Positions 1 through 9,606 are shown, numbered from the stretch's first letter. The stretch is DNA of 40,352 nucleotides from Lysinibacillus composti (GCF_016908465.1 NZ_JAFBDY010000029.1:1-40352), one strand, 5' to 3'. A program made the numbers and translations. The notes: generated from the sequence alone by a model not told the origin.

Positions 1-40
1 GATCAACTAACTCTATTTCAAAAACTATTACTTTTATTTT

Positions 41-92
41 AAAAGAAAAAAGACTGTAGGCAAACTCGAAATTTCGAGTTTGTCTACAGTCT
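41..92 (-). terminator. Terminator of the amidohydrolase/SSS/carbamoylase operon
   Basis: A near-perfect hairpin spans 51-92, with arms AGACTGTAG / CTACAGTCT and an inner CAAACTCGAA / TCGAGTTTG. Read on the minus strand it is followed by a T-rich run (TTTTTTCTTTT), so it should end transcription of the minus-strand operon. A second stem (94-105 with 112-123, AGGAGGCTATTC) lies between it and the stop codon at 190. Confidence 0.8.
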
Positions 93-189
93 GAGGAGGC
101 TATTCTTAAGTGAATAGCCTCCTTACTTATTAATAAAGTTAAATTTCTAAAGTTTGAACAGTGTTTAGCTACGTTTTGCGCTTTTCAAG

Positions 190-1440
190 TTATTGCTTGT
201 TTGAAGTGATTGCTTCTTTGGAAGTGTAGTGGTCATGAAGCGCTAATAATGTTTGTAACAAAACATTTGCGCCTTTATAGCAATCTTCATAGCTTGTTAA
301 TTCTTCTTCACAGTGGCTGCGTCCGTTTACGCTCGGTACGAAAATCATGGCTGTTGGCACAATACTTGCAATGAATTGTGCATCGTGTCCAGCGCCACTA
401 TACATACGGCGAGACGAATAACCAAGTTTCTCAGAAGCTGCTTGAATACTATCCGTTACGATTGAATCAAATACAACCGTATCGCGTCCCCAAAGCTTTT
501 GAGAACTTACTGTGCATCCTTGTGCTTGAGAAGGGAGACGACGAATCGCTTCTTCCACTTGTTGAATCACTTTCGGATCTTGATGACGTGATTCTAGAGT
601 AAAGGTAACCTGATTTGGAATCACTGTATGAATGTTAGGGGAGACATTGACTCGCCCCATGGTATAAACTAACTCTTCATCAAGTGTTCCTAATTCATTT
701 TTAAGTTGAGTGATTAATTCGGCTGCTAAGAAGAGTGGGTCTTTACGATGCTTCATTGGTGTTGTGCCTGCATGGTTCGATTCACCGTTCACCGTAATTT
801 CATAACAAACCATTCCTAGAACGCCTTCAACAACTCCAATATCCTTTTGCTCACTTTCTAGAACAGGCCCTTGTTCAATATGAAGCTCGACGAAAGCTAA
901 AGCTTCTTTCAGGCGGTTTAGTTCCTCACCTTTAAATCCGCTGGCATCTAGTGCTTCACCAAAAGTAGTGCCATGCTTATCTGTTGATTGGAGCATTTTT
1001 TCTTTATCGAATTTGCCTACAAGGACACCTGAGCTCATCATGGCGGGGTCAAAGCGGGCACCTTCTTCATTTGTAAAGTTTACGATGGTAATGGGCGTAT
1101 CAAGTTCAATATTGAAGTCGCGTAATGTTCTCACAACTTCTAGTGGGGTAATAACGCCTAACACCCCGTCAAAGCGACCACCTTTTTCAACGGAATCCAT
1201 GTGAGACCCCATGACGATAGGGGGGATGTCTTTTTTGCCAGGTAGGGTTGCATAAATGTTTGCCATATCATCGATTTTGATTGTCATCCCAAGTTCTTCG
1301 CAGCATTGGATAAAATACTTGCGAACCTCAAGATCTTCATTTGATAAACAAAGTCTTGTGACGCCATTGTTTTCCGTTTTTCCAAATTGTGCAAACGTAT
1401 CTATTGTTTCTTGAAGTCTTTTAGCATTACAAACTTTCAT
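190..1440 (-). CDS. Zn-dependent M20-type amidase (N-carbamoyl-amino acid hydrolase / allantoate amidohydrolase family)
   Basis: This 416-aa protein belongs to the hydantoinase/carbamoylase branch of the M20 metallopeptidase fold, cytosolic enzymes that hydrolyse N-carbamoyl amino acids, ureidopropionate or allantoate. Visible metal-site motifs are GSHMDSV (H80, D82), RFDGVLGV (D91), NFTNEEGARF (E125/E126), VELHIEQGP (H187), NHAGTTPM (H223), SGAGHDA (349-353) and RSHCEEE (H376). Length is normal for the family. It is the last gene of a minus-strand operon and its ATG lies 1 nt after the symporter stop, so the two are co-translated. The amidohydrolase and symporter upstream and the divergent PucR regulator point to uptake and stepwise breakdown of a ureido or amide nitrogen compound. 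The exact substrate cannot be read from the sequence. Confidence 0.85.
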   Translation of the reverse strand: MKVCNAKRLQETIDTFAQFGKTENNGVTRLCLSNEDLEVRKYFIQCCEELGMTIKIDDMANIYATLPGKKDIPPIVMGSHMDSVEKGGRFDGVLGVITPLEVVRTLRDFNIELDTPITIVNFTNEEGARFDPAMMSSGVLVGKFDKEKMLQSTDKHGTTFGEALDASGFKGEELNRLKEALAFVELHIEQGPVLESEQKDIGVVEGVLGMVCYEITVNGESNHAGTTPMKHRKDPLFLAAELITQLKNELGTLDEELVYTMGRVNVSPNIHTVIPNQVTFTLESRHQDPKVIQQVEEAIRRLPSQAQGCTVSSQKLWGRDTVVFDSIVTDSIQAASEKLGYSSRRMYSGAGHDAQFIASIVPTAMIFVPSVNGRSHCEEELTSYEDCYKGANVLLQTLLALHDHYTSKEAITSNKQ

Positions 1441-1441
1441 A

Positions 1442-2962
1442 TTAATCCTCCTTAGTCACTGCTAATTCATCAGCTACAGAATGGCCAGTAGTAGGTAGTT
1501 GCTCGTCTTCTGTTTCTTTAATTAATCCATTTGTTGCAATACTAACTACAATTGCGATAATAAAGTTCATAATTAATGCGATCATACCTGTACTAATGTC
1601 GTTAATAACTGAAGGTACGTTCGGGAAGAATGTTGCAATTTTTGATCCCGTAATTTGCATATAGAAAACAAATGTGACGGCCACTATAATCCCTGCGATT
1701 GCTCCGTATTTATTTAATAATGGCTTTTTAGCGAAACTGAATAGTAATGCTGGTGCTAATTGAGTAATTAGCGCATAAGACAGAATATTTAATAGAGCTA
1801 ACGCATCACTACCATTAATTGCAAAGTATAGTGAAATCATAACAATGAAGATAATTAATATTTTTGAAACTAGAAGCTGTTGGCGATCTGTTGAATTTGG
1901 TTTGACCACTTTATAAACACCTGTTGTTAAACCGATGGAAGCGGAAGTTAACATAACAGAAGCAGGGACTAATGCTGTTAGTAATCCGGCAGCTCCAACT
2001 ACCCCAATAATCCAAGGGTCGAATGTTTGGATAGAAAGTCGTAATAACGAAAGGTCTCCTTCTGAACCTTGTAGGCCTGGAATTTGGATAATCGCTGCAA
2101 ATCCAATGAAGAATGCGAATAATAGTAATAACGTATAAAGTGGTAATGTAATAGCATTTTTTCGTAGAGCCTTTTCGCTACTAGCTGTTAGGGCAACTGT
2201 AAATGAGTTAGGTAGTAAGTAGAACCCTAATGCATTTAATAAAACGGTCGAGACGAACCAGGAAATACTTAATCCGGAGCTAGCAATTGTTAATTTTTCA
2301 GGTGCTGAACTTTGGACTGCTTCAAATAACGGTTGAACACCACCAAAGTAATGGTAAGGGATATAAAGACCTAGGAATATAATCACGAGTAGAATCATAA
2401 TGTCTTTTAAGACTGCTGTCCAAGCAGACCCATGAATACCTGAAATGATAACGTAAATTGTTACGATGATCGCACCTATTGTACTAGCAAGGGCAGGGGA
2501 GATGGCACCGTATGATGCTTCTGATACGATAATCCCTAAACCTTTTAATTGAATCATAATGTATGGAACTAATGCCACTGTTCCAAGAATAGCTGCAATA
2601 ACACCTAATGAAGTACTTTTAAAAGCAGATGCAAAGTAACTAGGCTGAGAGATGATATTATGCTTTTTTGAATAACGCCAAACCTTTGGGATTAACCAGT
2701 AAGATAGAACGTAAGCCAAACAGATATAGGCTGGTACATAAAAGGCAGCCGAACCATTTGTGTAAGCCCAACCACTACCTCCTAAAAAGGTGAATGTTGT
2801 ATATACTTCACCGGCAATTAGAAGGAAAACGAACATTGTACCAAAACCTTTATTTCCAACAGCAAACTCGTCCATGTTGATGTCTTTTCCACGAGTTGAG
2901 CGAATACCTAGGTACAGGGCTAAAATCGCAAATGCGAAAATAATGATTAATGAAGTATTCAT
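1442..2962 (-). CDS. Sodium:solute symporter (SSS/SLC5 family)
   Basis: A 506-aa polytopic membrane protein of the sodium:solute symporter family, resembling the pantothenate permease branch, with about 13 hydrophobic segments along its whole length. The N-terminal half has the SSS pattern of a first helix at 1-20, a GNKGFGTMFVFLLIAGEVYT stretch near residues 37-56 and a GSGWAYTNG loop. The C-terminal tail is charged. Its start overlaps the stop of the DUF3311 gene by one base (TAATG), and its stop is 1 nt from the next start. The combination of a small DUF3311 protein and an SSS permease recurs in Firmicutes, where the small protein is probably a symporter subunit. Within this operon it most likely imports the substrate of the two hydrolases. 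Confidence 0.85.
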   Translation of the reverse strand: MNTSLIIIFAFAILALYLGIRSTRGKDINMDEFAVGNKGFGTMFVFLLIAGEVYTTFTFLGGSGWAYTNGSAAFYVPAYICLAYVLSYWLIPKVWRYSKKHNIISQPSYFASAFKSTSLGVIAAILGTVALVPYIMIQLKGLGIIVSEASYGAISPALASTIGAIIVTIYVIISGIHGSAWTAVLKDIMILLVIIFLGLYIPYHYFGGVQPLFEAVQSSAPEKLTIASSGLSISWFVSTVLLNALGFYLLPNSFTVALTASSEKALRKNAITLPLYTLLLLFAFFIGFAAIIQIPGLQGSEGDLSLLRLSIQTFDPWIIGVVGAAGLLTALVPASVMLTSASIGLTTGVYKVVKPNSTDRQQLLVSKILIIFIVMISLYFAINGSDALALLNILSYALITQLAPALLFSFAKKPLLNKYGAIAGIIVAVTFVFYMQITGSKIATFFPNVPSVINDISTGMIALIMNFIIAIVVSIATNGLIKETEDEQLPTTGHSVADELAVTKED

Positions 2963-3159
2963 TATGCTTCACCTTCCTTGTTGTCTGGATCGAATTTGTA
3001 AATAATCGTCATGATCACTGAAGACAAGATCATCCATAATACAATCCAAAATAATAAGAAAGGTAAGCCAAATACATAAGGTTCAATACGATTTGCGAGT
3101 GGTAAACATAAAATCATACCGATAAAAGGGATGATGAGGAGTAGTTTAATGTACTTCAT
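2962..3159 (-). CDS. DUF3311-type small membrane protein, probable symporter partner
   Basis: A 65-aa protein with two hydrophobic helices, roughly residues 3-22 and 28-52, and a short charged tail ending DPDNKEGEA. A longer reading frame exists, but the start at 3159 is preferred because GGAGGGG sits just upstream of it and the internal sequence MKYIKLLLIIPF is a typical DUF3311 N-terminus. The gene overlaps the 3' end of the amidohydrolase gene by 14 nt and its stop overlaps the symporter start by 1 nt, so all three are translationally coupled. Small proteins of this kind commonly accompany SSS permeases; a role in assembly or function of the permease is inference from context. Confidence 0.75.
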   Translation of the reverse strand: MKYIKLLLIIPFIGMILCLPLANRIEPYVFGLPFLLFWIVLWMILSSVIMTIIYKFDPDNKEGEA

Positions 3160-4786
3160 GTACAACCCCTCCAATCGTATTAGTATTTCGTTCAAATGCA
3201 ATTTTTCCATCTACAATTGTTGCATCAATTTGTAAGTCTTTGATTCTAGTTTTATCTTCTTTTAGGATGCTTCCATTTAAGATAATAATGTCAGCTAGTT
3301 TACCAGGTTCAATACTTCCTTTGATCTCTTCTTCAAACGAAGCGTAGGCACCATTCCATGTGTACATTTTAATGGCTTCAAGGACTTCAACAGCTTGTTC
3401 TGCCCCAATATCGACACCGTTTTTAGATTTACGATTTACTGCCGTGTGAATTCCGAGTAGAGGAGGGTAATCTGTTACAGGTGAATCAGAACCTGCAGCA
3501 GCAATAATGCCTTTATCGATAAAATCACGAGCAGGGTACATGTAGTTTACACGCTCCCCATAATTTCGGATATAAGATTCCCCAAACTCATAATGGAATG
3601 GTGGGTTTGGAATTGGTACCATACCAAGTTCTTTTATACGATCTTGTATATCAGGTGTTGAAATACCAGCGTGTTCAATTCGGTGTCGATGGTTGTCACG
3701 TGGATGTTCTTTTAATGCTCTTTCTACAACATTTAAGTACATTTCAATGGCTTTGTCGCCTTGAGCATGAACGGTAATTTGATAGCCAAGCTTGTGAGCT
3801 ACACCTAGAACATTATAAATCTCTTCTTCTGAATAGTAGAGAATACCGTGATTTTCAGGATCGCTTGTATAGCCTTCACGAGTTGCAATCGTTGGGCCTG
3901 TACTACTTCCATCCGTAAATAATTTCACAGGACCTAATCGGAACCATTCATTGCCTGTCCCTGTAACCACTCCTGAAGCGATGATTTTTTCGGAGAAGTC
4001 TTTGGAATCGGTTAATGATCCAAGTAGGGCGTAAACACGGATTTGTAAAAGACCTTGCTGTATTGCTAATTGTAATGTACGGAAAGATTCAGACCCGAAT
4101 GTGCCAGCTTCCCCAACACTTGTAATTCCGGTTTTAAGGAAATGTTCATTGGCAATTTTAATTCCCTCTTTTAATTCATCCTCGGAGTAAGTGGCAATTT
4201 CAGCAATTTGCATGCTAGCCGCTTCAATTAATCGACCAGTTAACTTTCCATTACTGTCTTTTTCAATGACACCACCTTGAGGGTCTGGTGTGTGTTCATC
4301 TATATTTGCTAGATTTAAAGCAGTTTGATTTAAAATACTAATATGACCGCAAGTTCTACTTATTAAAATTGGATGCTCTATGGAAACTGCATTTAATTCT
4401 TCAAGAGTAGGGTAGCGTTGTTCCGTTACTGTATTTTCATTAAAGCCCCAAGCCCGAATCCATCTACCAGGAGGAGTAACTTTTGCTTTTTCTTTTAAAG
4501 CATTTAGTAAAGTCTCTACAGAAGTTTGTTCAGGAGACTTACAGCTAATCGCTAACTGATTCACACCATAATACACTAAATGAAGATGTGCATCGTTAAA
4601 TCCGGGTAGAAGTGAACGCCCATCTAAATCAATTTGTTTTGTTTCCTCCCCAATGAACTGTTGAAGTGACTCAAATTCACCAACTGCTAAAATTCGATTC
4701 TCTTTAATTGCGACACTGTCAACGATCGAGTTGTTCGCATCAACTGTAATGACTTCCCCATTGTAAAAGACATAATCTGCTACCAT
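3146..4786 (-). CDS. Amidohydrolase family protein (Amidohydro_3, YtcJ-like)
   Basis: A 546-aa metal-dependent amidohydrolase. The N-terminus carries VITVDA and the metal-binding LPGFNDAHLHL motif; TVHAQGDKAIEM in the middle, HRIEHAGI, and AAGSDSPVTDYPP near the C-terminus provide the further His and Asp metal ligands of this TIM-barrel superfamily. It resembles B. subtilis YtcJ-type proteins, whose natural substrates are poorly known. The ATG at 4786 is preferred over an upstream in-frame TTG at 4795 because AAGGGGGA lies about 9 nt before the ATG but almost touches the TTG. It is the first gene of the minus-strand operon. With the downstream carbamoylase it could open a cyclic or acylated amide before the second hydrolysis; this pathway order is inference. 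Confidence 0.8.
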   Translation of the reverse strand: MVADYVFYNGEVITVDANNSIVDSVAIKENRILAVGEFESLQQFIGEETKQIDLDGRSLLPGFNDAHLHLVYYGVNQLAISCKSPEQTSVETLLNALKEKAKVTPPGRWIRAWGFNENTVTEQRYPTLEELNAVSIEHPILISRTCGHISILNQTALNLANIDEHTPDPQGGVIEKDSNGKLTGRLIEAASMQIAEIATYSEDELKEGIKIANEHFLKTGITSVGEAGTFGSESFRTLQLAIQQGLLQIRVYALLGSLTDSKDFSEKIIASGVVTGTGNEWFRLGPVKLFTDGSSTGPTIATREGYTSDPENHGILYYSEEEIYNVLGVAHKLGYQITVHAQGDKAIEMYLNVVERALKEHPRDNHRHRIEHAGISTPDIQDRIKELGMVPIPNPPFHYEFGESYIRNYGERVNYMYPARDFIDKGIIAAAGSDSPVTDYPPLLGIHTAVNRKSKNGVDIGAEQAVEVLEAIKMYTWNGAYASFEEEIKGSIEPGKLADIIILNGSILKEDKTRIKDLQIDATIVDGKIAFERNTNTIGGVVHEVH

Positions 4787-5286
4787 ATGAAACAATCCCC
4801 CTTGTTTTATGAAGTTTGCCTCGGTTTCACTTATTCAAATTTTGTTTTGTGTAAAAGGTTGAAGGAGGGCATATACGGTACAAGTTGAAGTCAAAAAAAC
4901 TTAGACGGTATTGGGACTACCATCACCATTTTTTTGCGTTTGTTTCATGGATGCGACGTATTTAGACTAACTACCTCAAGCTTCTTTCAAAATTCGTAAC
5001 ATCCACCAAGGGCTTTATCTTTGTCCACTGCACGAGCGAAGAAAAAATACCTATACACGAGAAATTATGCGGTTAAACGTGTAAGAGTAAGAACAATGTA
5101 ACATTACCAAAAAGTATTAGGATATAGACGTTTTGTAAAATACAGAAGCAAAATATTATACTTTTCGTAAAATGCTAGAATAATTCAGATAATTCTCCTA
5201 TAATACTAATATAACTAAATTTTGAAAATTTTGCACATTGAAGTGATTGGTGAAAAATATTGCTGTAAGGATGAGGGGGCCGGTTA
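4787..5286. other. Divergent intergenic region between amidohydrolase operon and PucR gene
   Basis: About 500 nt without a convincing gene. It must hold the promoters of both the minus-strand operon and the divergent pucR-like gene. A TATAAT-like hexamer lies near 5202-5207 on the plus strand. No clear operator was recognised. Confidence 0.5.
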
Positions 5287-6861
5287 GTGAATACCTATAC
5301 TTTGCAATTAAATGATGTTTTAAGAAATAAACATTTTCAATCAGCGGAAATCGTAGCAGGAAGCGATGGATTAAATAATATAATAAAATGGGTACATATA
5401 TTGGAAATTTGTAATTTTGAAAAGTTATTGAAAGGACATGAACTTGTTTTAACTACAGGGGTAAGTATCCAACAAAATACAGAAAAGCTTCTTCATTTTG
5501 TGGAAGGGTTAATTAAAGCAGGCTGTGCAGGCTTATGTATCGAATATGGTGACTATATACAAAAGGTACCAGATGAAGTAATTGAACTTGCGAATAATCA
5601 CCAATTTCCAATTATTGTGTTCCATGAAGTTGTGGCATTTGTTGAGATTACCCAAGAGCTTCATTCATTAATTATTAACCATCAATACTTATTAATTTCC
5701 AAGCTAGAATATTACGCGCGAAGTTTAAGCAAAGAAACGCTTGTTGCCCAAACACCGAATCATTTATTAAAAATGATGTATAAATATTTGAAAGTTCAAA
5801 CGGTATTCAAGGTAGAAGGGCAAGATCCAGTGTTCATACCTAATTTACCTAAGCAGCAACGAATCGCTTTATTAGAAAAGATTGCAGGACATCCTCAAGA
5901 TGCAAGTTTTATTAGTCAGCCAATCCATTTATTTGAGCACCAATATGCAGAGATTATGCTATTTAGCGAAGAGAAAGTAATTACGGAATTTGAGTCGCTT
6001 ATTTTGGATCGTACGGCAACTGCACTAGGCGAGTTTTTAATACGAAATCTTTATGTGGAAGAGAAAAAAGGGATTGAAGATGCGCAGTGGATAGAGGGTT
6101 GGTTAGAAGGTAAGCATTTAAAAGAAGATATTGATCAGTTTATTTTATCGCAATGGACAAACTATGAGCCTAAAGGTTGTACAGTTGTGATTACGTCAAT
6201 TTCTGAAAACAAACCTAATCACCAACTCGATCGAACTTATTTAAAATTATATTGTAAGTCGATTTTTGATCAATACGGCTTTTATTCCTTTGTAGTAGAG
6301 AAAAATAAGTATTTAATATTTATTCTTCTAAATAAACGTGAGCGAAACACGATGAAGGAAAGAGTGGAAGAAGGGCTGAATAAGATCGAACAATCGGACT
6401 TGTTAACGAATCAAGATGCCTTTGACTTTAAATTTGCTGTTGGGCGATTAGTAGATCAGGTTCATCTTATTGGGGAAAGCTATTTAACTGCGTTAGATAC
6501 TTTATATATTTCGAGAAAGGTTCAAACTACTTCCTACTTTTATGATGATCTTCATTTGTTCCGACTGATTTATCAAATGCAAAGACATACAGATTTAAAA
6601 GAAATGGTAAATGAATATTTACAACCGTTATTGGAGTTTGATGAAAAATATAATGGCCAATTAATTGATACATTGGAAGTCTATTTGCAGACGAATGGTT
6701 CAAAGCAGGAAACCGCAAAACGATTGTTCATTGTTCGGCAAACGCTATACCACCGTATTCGAAAGATTGAAAGTTTAATAGGGGAGGACTTTATGGACGG
6801 GGAGAAGCGTTTAGCATTGGAATTTATGCTGCTATCCCGGAAGTTCATGACAAAGGTCTAA
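5287..6861 (+). CDS. PucR family transcriptional regulator
   Basis: A 524-aa regulator of the PucR (purine catabolism regulator) family. Residues about 7-130 match the N-terminal PucR sensory domain, with the typical run of GLNNIIKWVHILE, ELVLTTG and AGLCIEYGDY. The C-terminus, about residues 455-515, is the PucR-type HTH_30: SKQETAKRLFIVRQTLYHR followed by RIRKIESLIG. The start is a GTG at 5287 preceded by AGGATGAGGGGG. It is transcribed away from the amidohydrolase/SSS/carbamoylase operon, a classic arrangement for a local regulator responding to the imported nitrogen compound or a breakdown product. Whether it activates or represses cannot be told here. No terminator hairpin is evident directly after it; a palindromic repeat element begins at its stop codon. 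Confidence 0.85.
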   Translation: MNTYTLQLNDVLRNKHFQSAEIVAGSDGLNNIIKWVHILEICNFEKLLKGHELVLTTGVSIQQNTEKLLHFVEGLIKAGCAGLCIEYGDYIQKVPDEVIELANNHQFPIIVFHEVVAFVEITQELHSLIINHQYLLISKLEYYARSLSKETLVAQTPNHLLKMMYKYLKVQTVFKVEGQDPVFIPNLPKQQRIALLEKIAGHPQDASFISQPIHLFEHQYAEIMLFSEEKVITEFESLILDRTATALGEFLIRNLYVEEKKGIEDAQWIEGWLEGKHLKEDIDQFILSQWTNYEPKGCTVVITSISENKPNHQLDRTYLKLYCKSIFDQYGFYSFVVEKNKYLIFILLNKRERNTMKERVEEGLNKIEQSDLLTNQDAFDFKFAVGRLVDQVHLIGESYLTALDTLYISRKVQTTSYFYDDLHLFRLIYQMQRHTDLKEMVNEYLQPLLEFDEKYNGQLIDTLEVYLQTNGSKQETAKRLFIVRQTLYHRIRKIESLIGEDFMDGEKRLALEFMLLSRKFMTKV

Positions 6862-7150
6862 AGAAAAGCGGAGCGCGTTCGTTTAGCCACGCGTCGGCAA
6901 AATCGTCACGTCCTGTGACATTGCCGACATGACTCACATCGTGTGAGCCCCAGGCACTGGCCGACAAAAACGCCACGTCGTGTGGCATTGTCGGCACTCG
7001 TACATCCATGTACTTCGGAGACTTCCGAGAAGCATGCTTGCATGCGTAGGAGGAAGTTGAAGTGACCCGAGTGGCTAACGCGCGGAGCTAGACAAAAGAA
7101 AAGCGGAGGCGGCTCGTCCCAATGTCGCTCATCGTGCTCGAGCATAAGCA
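6861..7150. repeat. GC-rich palindromic dispersed-repeat element
   Basis: About 290 bp much richer in G+C than the flanks and full of nested inverted repeats. One long arm is GTCGGCA with TGCCGAC around 6893-6929, enclosing GTCAC / GTGAC. A second is GCCGACA with TGTCGGC around 6960-6994, enclosing GCCAC / GTGGC. Smaller palindromes include CTCAC/GTGAG, CGGA/TCCG and GCATGCTTGCATGC. The word AAGAAAAGCGGAG occurs at both edges (6861-6873 and 7096-7108). Intergenic repeats starting GAAAAGCGGA are, from memory, scattered through many Bacillaceae genomes. Open frames inside it look like chance products of the high GC content. Confidence 0.6.
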
Positions 7151-7234
7151 AAGAAAATTGAACCTTTTTCATTCCTTCTTCGTATATTTAACTAGTTTTA
7201 AAAAGTAAATAATCTTGATGAGGAGTGAAATCAT

Positions 7235-7411
7235 TTGGATTTCTTTTTTTACATTACAATAATCGTTGGGTTTTCTCTTATCTATTATGGATACGTTAAG
7301 AAACAAGACAATGATGTAAAGAAGAAACAATTAGAGCTTGAAGAAAAAAAGATAGAGTTGGAGATTAGAAGATTAGAACTAAATAAAGAACGTTATGAAC
7401 CGGGTGAATAG
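7235..7411 (+). CDS. Small single-pass membrane protein with charged coiled-coil tail
   Basis: A 58-aa frame starting at TTG 7235 with AGGAGTG 9 nt upstream. Residues 2-20 form one hydrophobic helix (FFFYITIIVGFSLIYYGYV); residues 21-52 are a Lys/Glu-rich helix (KKQLELEEKKIELEIRRLEL) likely to form a coiled coil. It is followed closely by a terminator hairpin, which supports it being a real short gene. I do not recognise a named family. The topology, one N-terminal anchor and a cytosolic charged helix, is common among small stress or sporulation proteins of Bacillales, but function is unknown. Confidence 0.55.
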   Translation: MDFFFYITIIVGFSLIYYGYVKKQDNDVKKKQLELEEKKIELEIRRLELNKERYEPGE

Positions 7412-7440
7412 TGTTGAACTAAAGATGATAAACACTAAAG

Positions 7441-7484
7441 AAAAGGACATTACTAATGAATTTAGTCATAGGTAATGTCCTTTT
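7441..7484. terminator. Bidirectional terminator
   Basis: Arms AAAAGGACATTAC (7441-7453) and GTAATGTCCTTTT (7472-7484) are perfectly complementary. T-rich tails exist in both directions, so it can serve the small plus-strand gene and the convergent chemoreceptor gene. Confidence 0.8.
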
Positions 7485-7523
7485 ATAATTAATTACGTTA
7501 TTTAATTTTCACTCTTGCGCGGC

Positions 7524-9500
7524 CTAATATTTAAACTTTGAAATCAGGATTTGTAACTCTTCCGCCATTTCTGTTAAAGCTTGTGCAGAAGCAGAGATTT
7601 CCTCCATTGCGGCAAGTTGTTGTTCTGCAGATGCAGCTACCTCTTCAGAAGCTGCGGCATTTCCCTGTGCGATAAAGGCATTTTGATTTGCACGTTCAGT
7701 TACTTCCTGTATGGAAGCAGATACCTGTTCTACCGTTGCTGAAACCTCTTCCATTTGAGGTGTTACTTTATTCATTGTTTCGATAATTCCGTAGAATTGC
7801 GTTACCGCCTCATTTGAAATTTGCACGCCATCGTTTACCTCTTGCGTAACGTGTGACATGATTTTAACTGTATTTTCCGTATCGTTTTGAATTGCTGAAA
7901 TAATTTCTTGAATATCTTTTGCCGATTCTCGTGACTGTTCTGCCAACTTTTTCACCTCATTGGCTACAACCGCAAAGCCTTTTCCATGTTCTCCAGCTCT
8001 TGCTGCTTCAATTGAAGCGTTTAGAGAGAGAAGATTTGTTTGTTCAGCAATACCAGTAATGATTTTTAATATTGAATCGACTTGTTTAGAACGCTCAGTC
8101 AATGAATGAATCATTTTATTAGATTTCGAGACAGAATCATGGATTGATTCCATTTGATTGAGAATCTTTCCGACAGACTCGCCACCTGATAGTGCCTTTT
8201 TTGATGCCTCTTGTGTAAGTTCAGTCACTTCGGAAGAGAAGTGAGCAATGTGAATAGCCCCATCGGATATTTCCTTTAAAGCAAGAACACTTGTCTCCAC
8301 ACTTTCTTTTTGCTTTTCTGCACTAGCCGATACATGTTGGATAGATGTTGAGACCTGTTCTGTTGCTGCACTTGTTTCTTCTGAACTTGCAGATAGTTCT
8401 TCAGCAGAAGCAGCTACTTGTTCTGCATTTTGTTCAACCTTGCGTAAAAGTGATTTTAAGTTTTCTTGCATACCGATGAAAGCTTGTCCTAATAGACCAA
8501 TCTCATCTGTTGTTATAACTTTAATGGATTGCGTTAGATCACCATTACTAATTGTAATTGCTTTTTCTTTCAGATCCTTAATAGGTGCGACAATAGAGCG
8601 GACAATTAAATATACCATTAAGCTACCAACAATTAGTGCGATGACAATTACTACTAACGTGGCATGTAAAATAGGGGAAGCTGCTTCGCTAATTTCGGAA
8701 GTGTATATATTACCACCAATTTTCCACCCTGTTAGTTCATTTGTTGTATACTTCATTAATTTCTCTTGGCCAGCTAAATTATATTCAAAGCTACCAGTTT
8801 GTTCTTTATACATATTTTCATAGAAGGATTCTTTTGCCTCTGTCCCGGGTTCATTTTCAGGATGGACAATGTAATTTCCGTTTTTATCTAATATTAACGC
8901 ATATCCTTCTCGACCAATGTTTATGAGTTGTGTAATCTCCTGAAGGTAGCTCATTTTTAAATCGATTCCAATGACACCTGCACCATCACCTGTACTTTGT
9001 GAGACTGCAACAACTACATCATTCGTTGTGACAGATACGTATGGGTCTGAAATAACTGCTTGTCCTTTTTGAGTCATCGCTTCTTTAAACCAAGTTCGTT
9101 CCCTAGCGTCAAAATCTGCCCCAACTTCTGCATTGGGAATGACAAGGGTACCATCTGCAAGGCCAATATATATTGTCTCTATTTCTGGATGTAGCTCAAG
9201 GTATTGTTCTAAATAAGCTTCGATTTCTTTTGTGTTTTTTTTCTGTAGGCTTGTGGCATTAAATTGATTAGAAATTTTGCCGACGTCATGAATTTTTGGT
9301 TCAATGGCGTTATCAATTGAAAGGTTTAAAATGTTTAAGTTATCTTCGATGCCGTTTATTAGTTCATTGTTAATTGCATCTTTTGCTGCTATATACGACC
9401 GTGTCCCAATGATGATGGATGGTATGATTAAAATAAAAGCAAATGCAAAAATTAATTTTGGCCGAAGATTTCTAAGCTTAGGAAGTCTTAGTTTTTTCAT
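7524..9500 (-). CDS. Methyl-accepting chemotaxis protein (Cache sensor, HAMP, signalling domain)
   Basis: A 658-aa transmembrane chemoreceptor like the B. subtilis McpA/B/C group. TM1 lies at about residues 16-36; an extracellular double-Cache-like sensor follows ([15 protein letters not shown] and [17 protein letters not shown] are typical); TM2 is near 280-302; then HAMP, and a long cytosolic helical hairpin with the invariant tip [20 protein letters not shown] followed by [15 protein letters not shown]. Ala/Ser/Glu-rich heptads on both sides contain probable methylation sites. The start has GAGGGGAA upstream. A SigD-like -10 element lies about 80 nt before it, as expected for a motility-regulon gene. 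Its ligand is unknown; the next transcription units concern amino-acid catabolism, but that link is only positional. Confidence 0.93.
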   Translation of the reverse strand: MKKLRLPKLRNLRPKLIFAFAFILIIPSIIIGTRSYIAAKDAINNELINGIEDNLNILNLSIDNAIEPKIHDVGKISNQFNATSLQKKNTKEIEAYLEQYLELHPEIETIYIGLADGTLVIPNAEVGADFDARERTWFKEAMTQKGQAVISDPYVSVTTNDVVVAVSQSTGDGAGVIGIDLKMSYLQEITQLINIGREGYALILDKNGNYIVHPENEPGTEAKESFYENMYKEQTGSFEYNLAGQEKLMKYTTNELTGWKIGGNIYTSEISEAASPILHATLVVIVIALIVGSLMVYLIVRSIVAPIKDLKEKAITISNGDLTQSIKVITTDEIGLLGQAFIGMQENLKSLLRKVEQNAEQVAASAEELSASSEETSAATEQVSTSIQHVSASAEKQKESVETSVLALKEISDGAIHIAHFSSEVTELTQEASKKALSGGESVGKILNQMESIHDSVSKSNKMIHSLTERSKQVDSILKIITGIAEQTNLLSLNASIEAARAGEHGKGFAVVANEVKKLAEQSRESAKDIQEIISAIQNDTENTVKIMSHVTQEVNDGVQISNEAVTQFYGIIETMNKVTPQMEEVSATVEQVSASIQEVTERANQNAFIAQGNAAASEEVAASAEQQLAAMEEISASAQALTEMAEELQILISKFKY

Positions 9501-9579
9501 GTTGAAATTCCCCTCTGTTTATTTAAAAAATATTAAGTTGGGTTATGCTGTTACACCTCACTTATTTTTTACAATTAAT

Positions 9580-9606
9580 ATATCGGTTCTATAATTGTTT
9601 TTCGTA
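9580..9606 (-). promoter_or_regulatory. SigD-like promoter of the chemoreceptor gene
   Basis: On the minus strand ACCGATAT (9580-9587) matches the SigD -10 consensus GCCGATAT at 7 of 8 positions. Exactly 15 nt upstream is TACG, a weak match to TAAA. Position and gene type fit flagellar/chemotaxis sigma control. Confidence 0.5.

Noticed and set aside
3160..3210. Longer N-terminus for the DUF3311 protein
   Set aside because: The extension only copies the overlap with the amidohydrolase gene and lacks a ribosome binding site; GGAGGGG favours 3159.
6906..7172. Open frame antisense through the GC-rich repeat
   Set aside because: The product has no family-like features and the frame is explained by the palindromic, GC-rich repeat; only its tail leaves the element.
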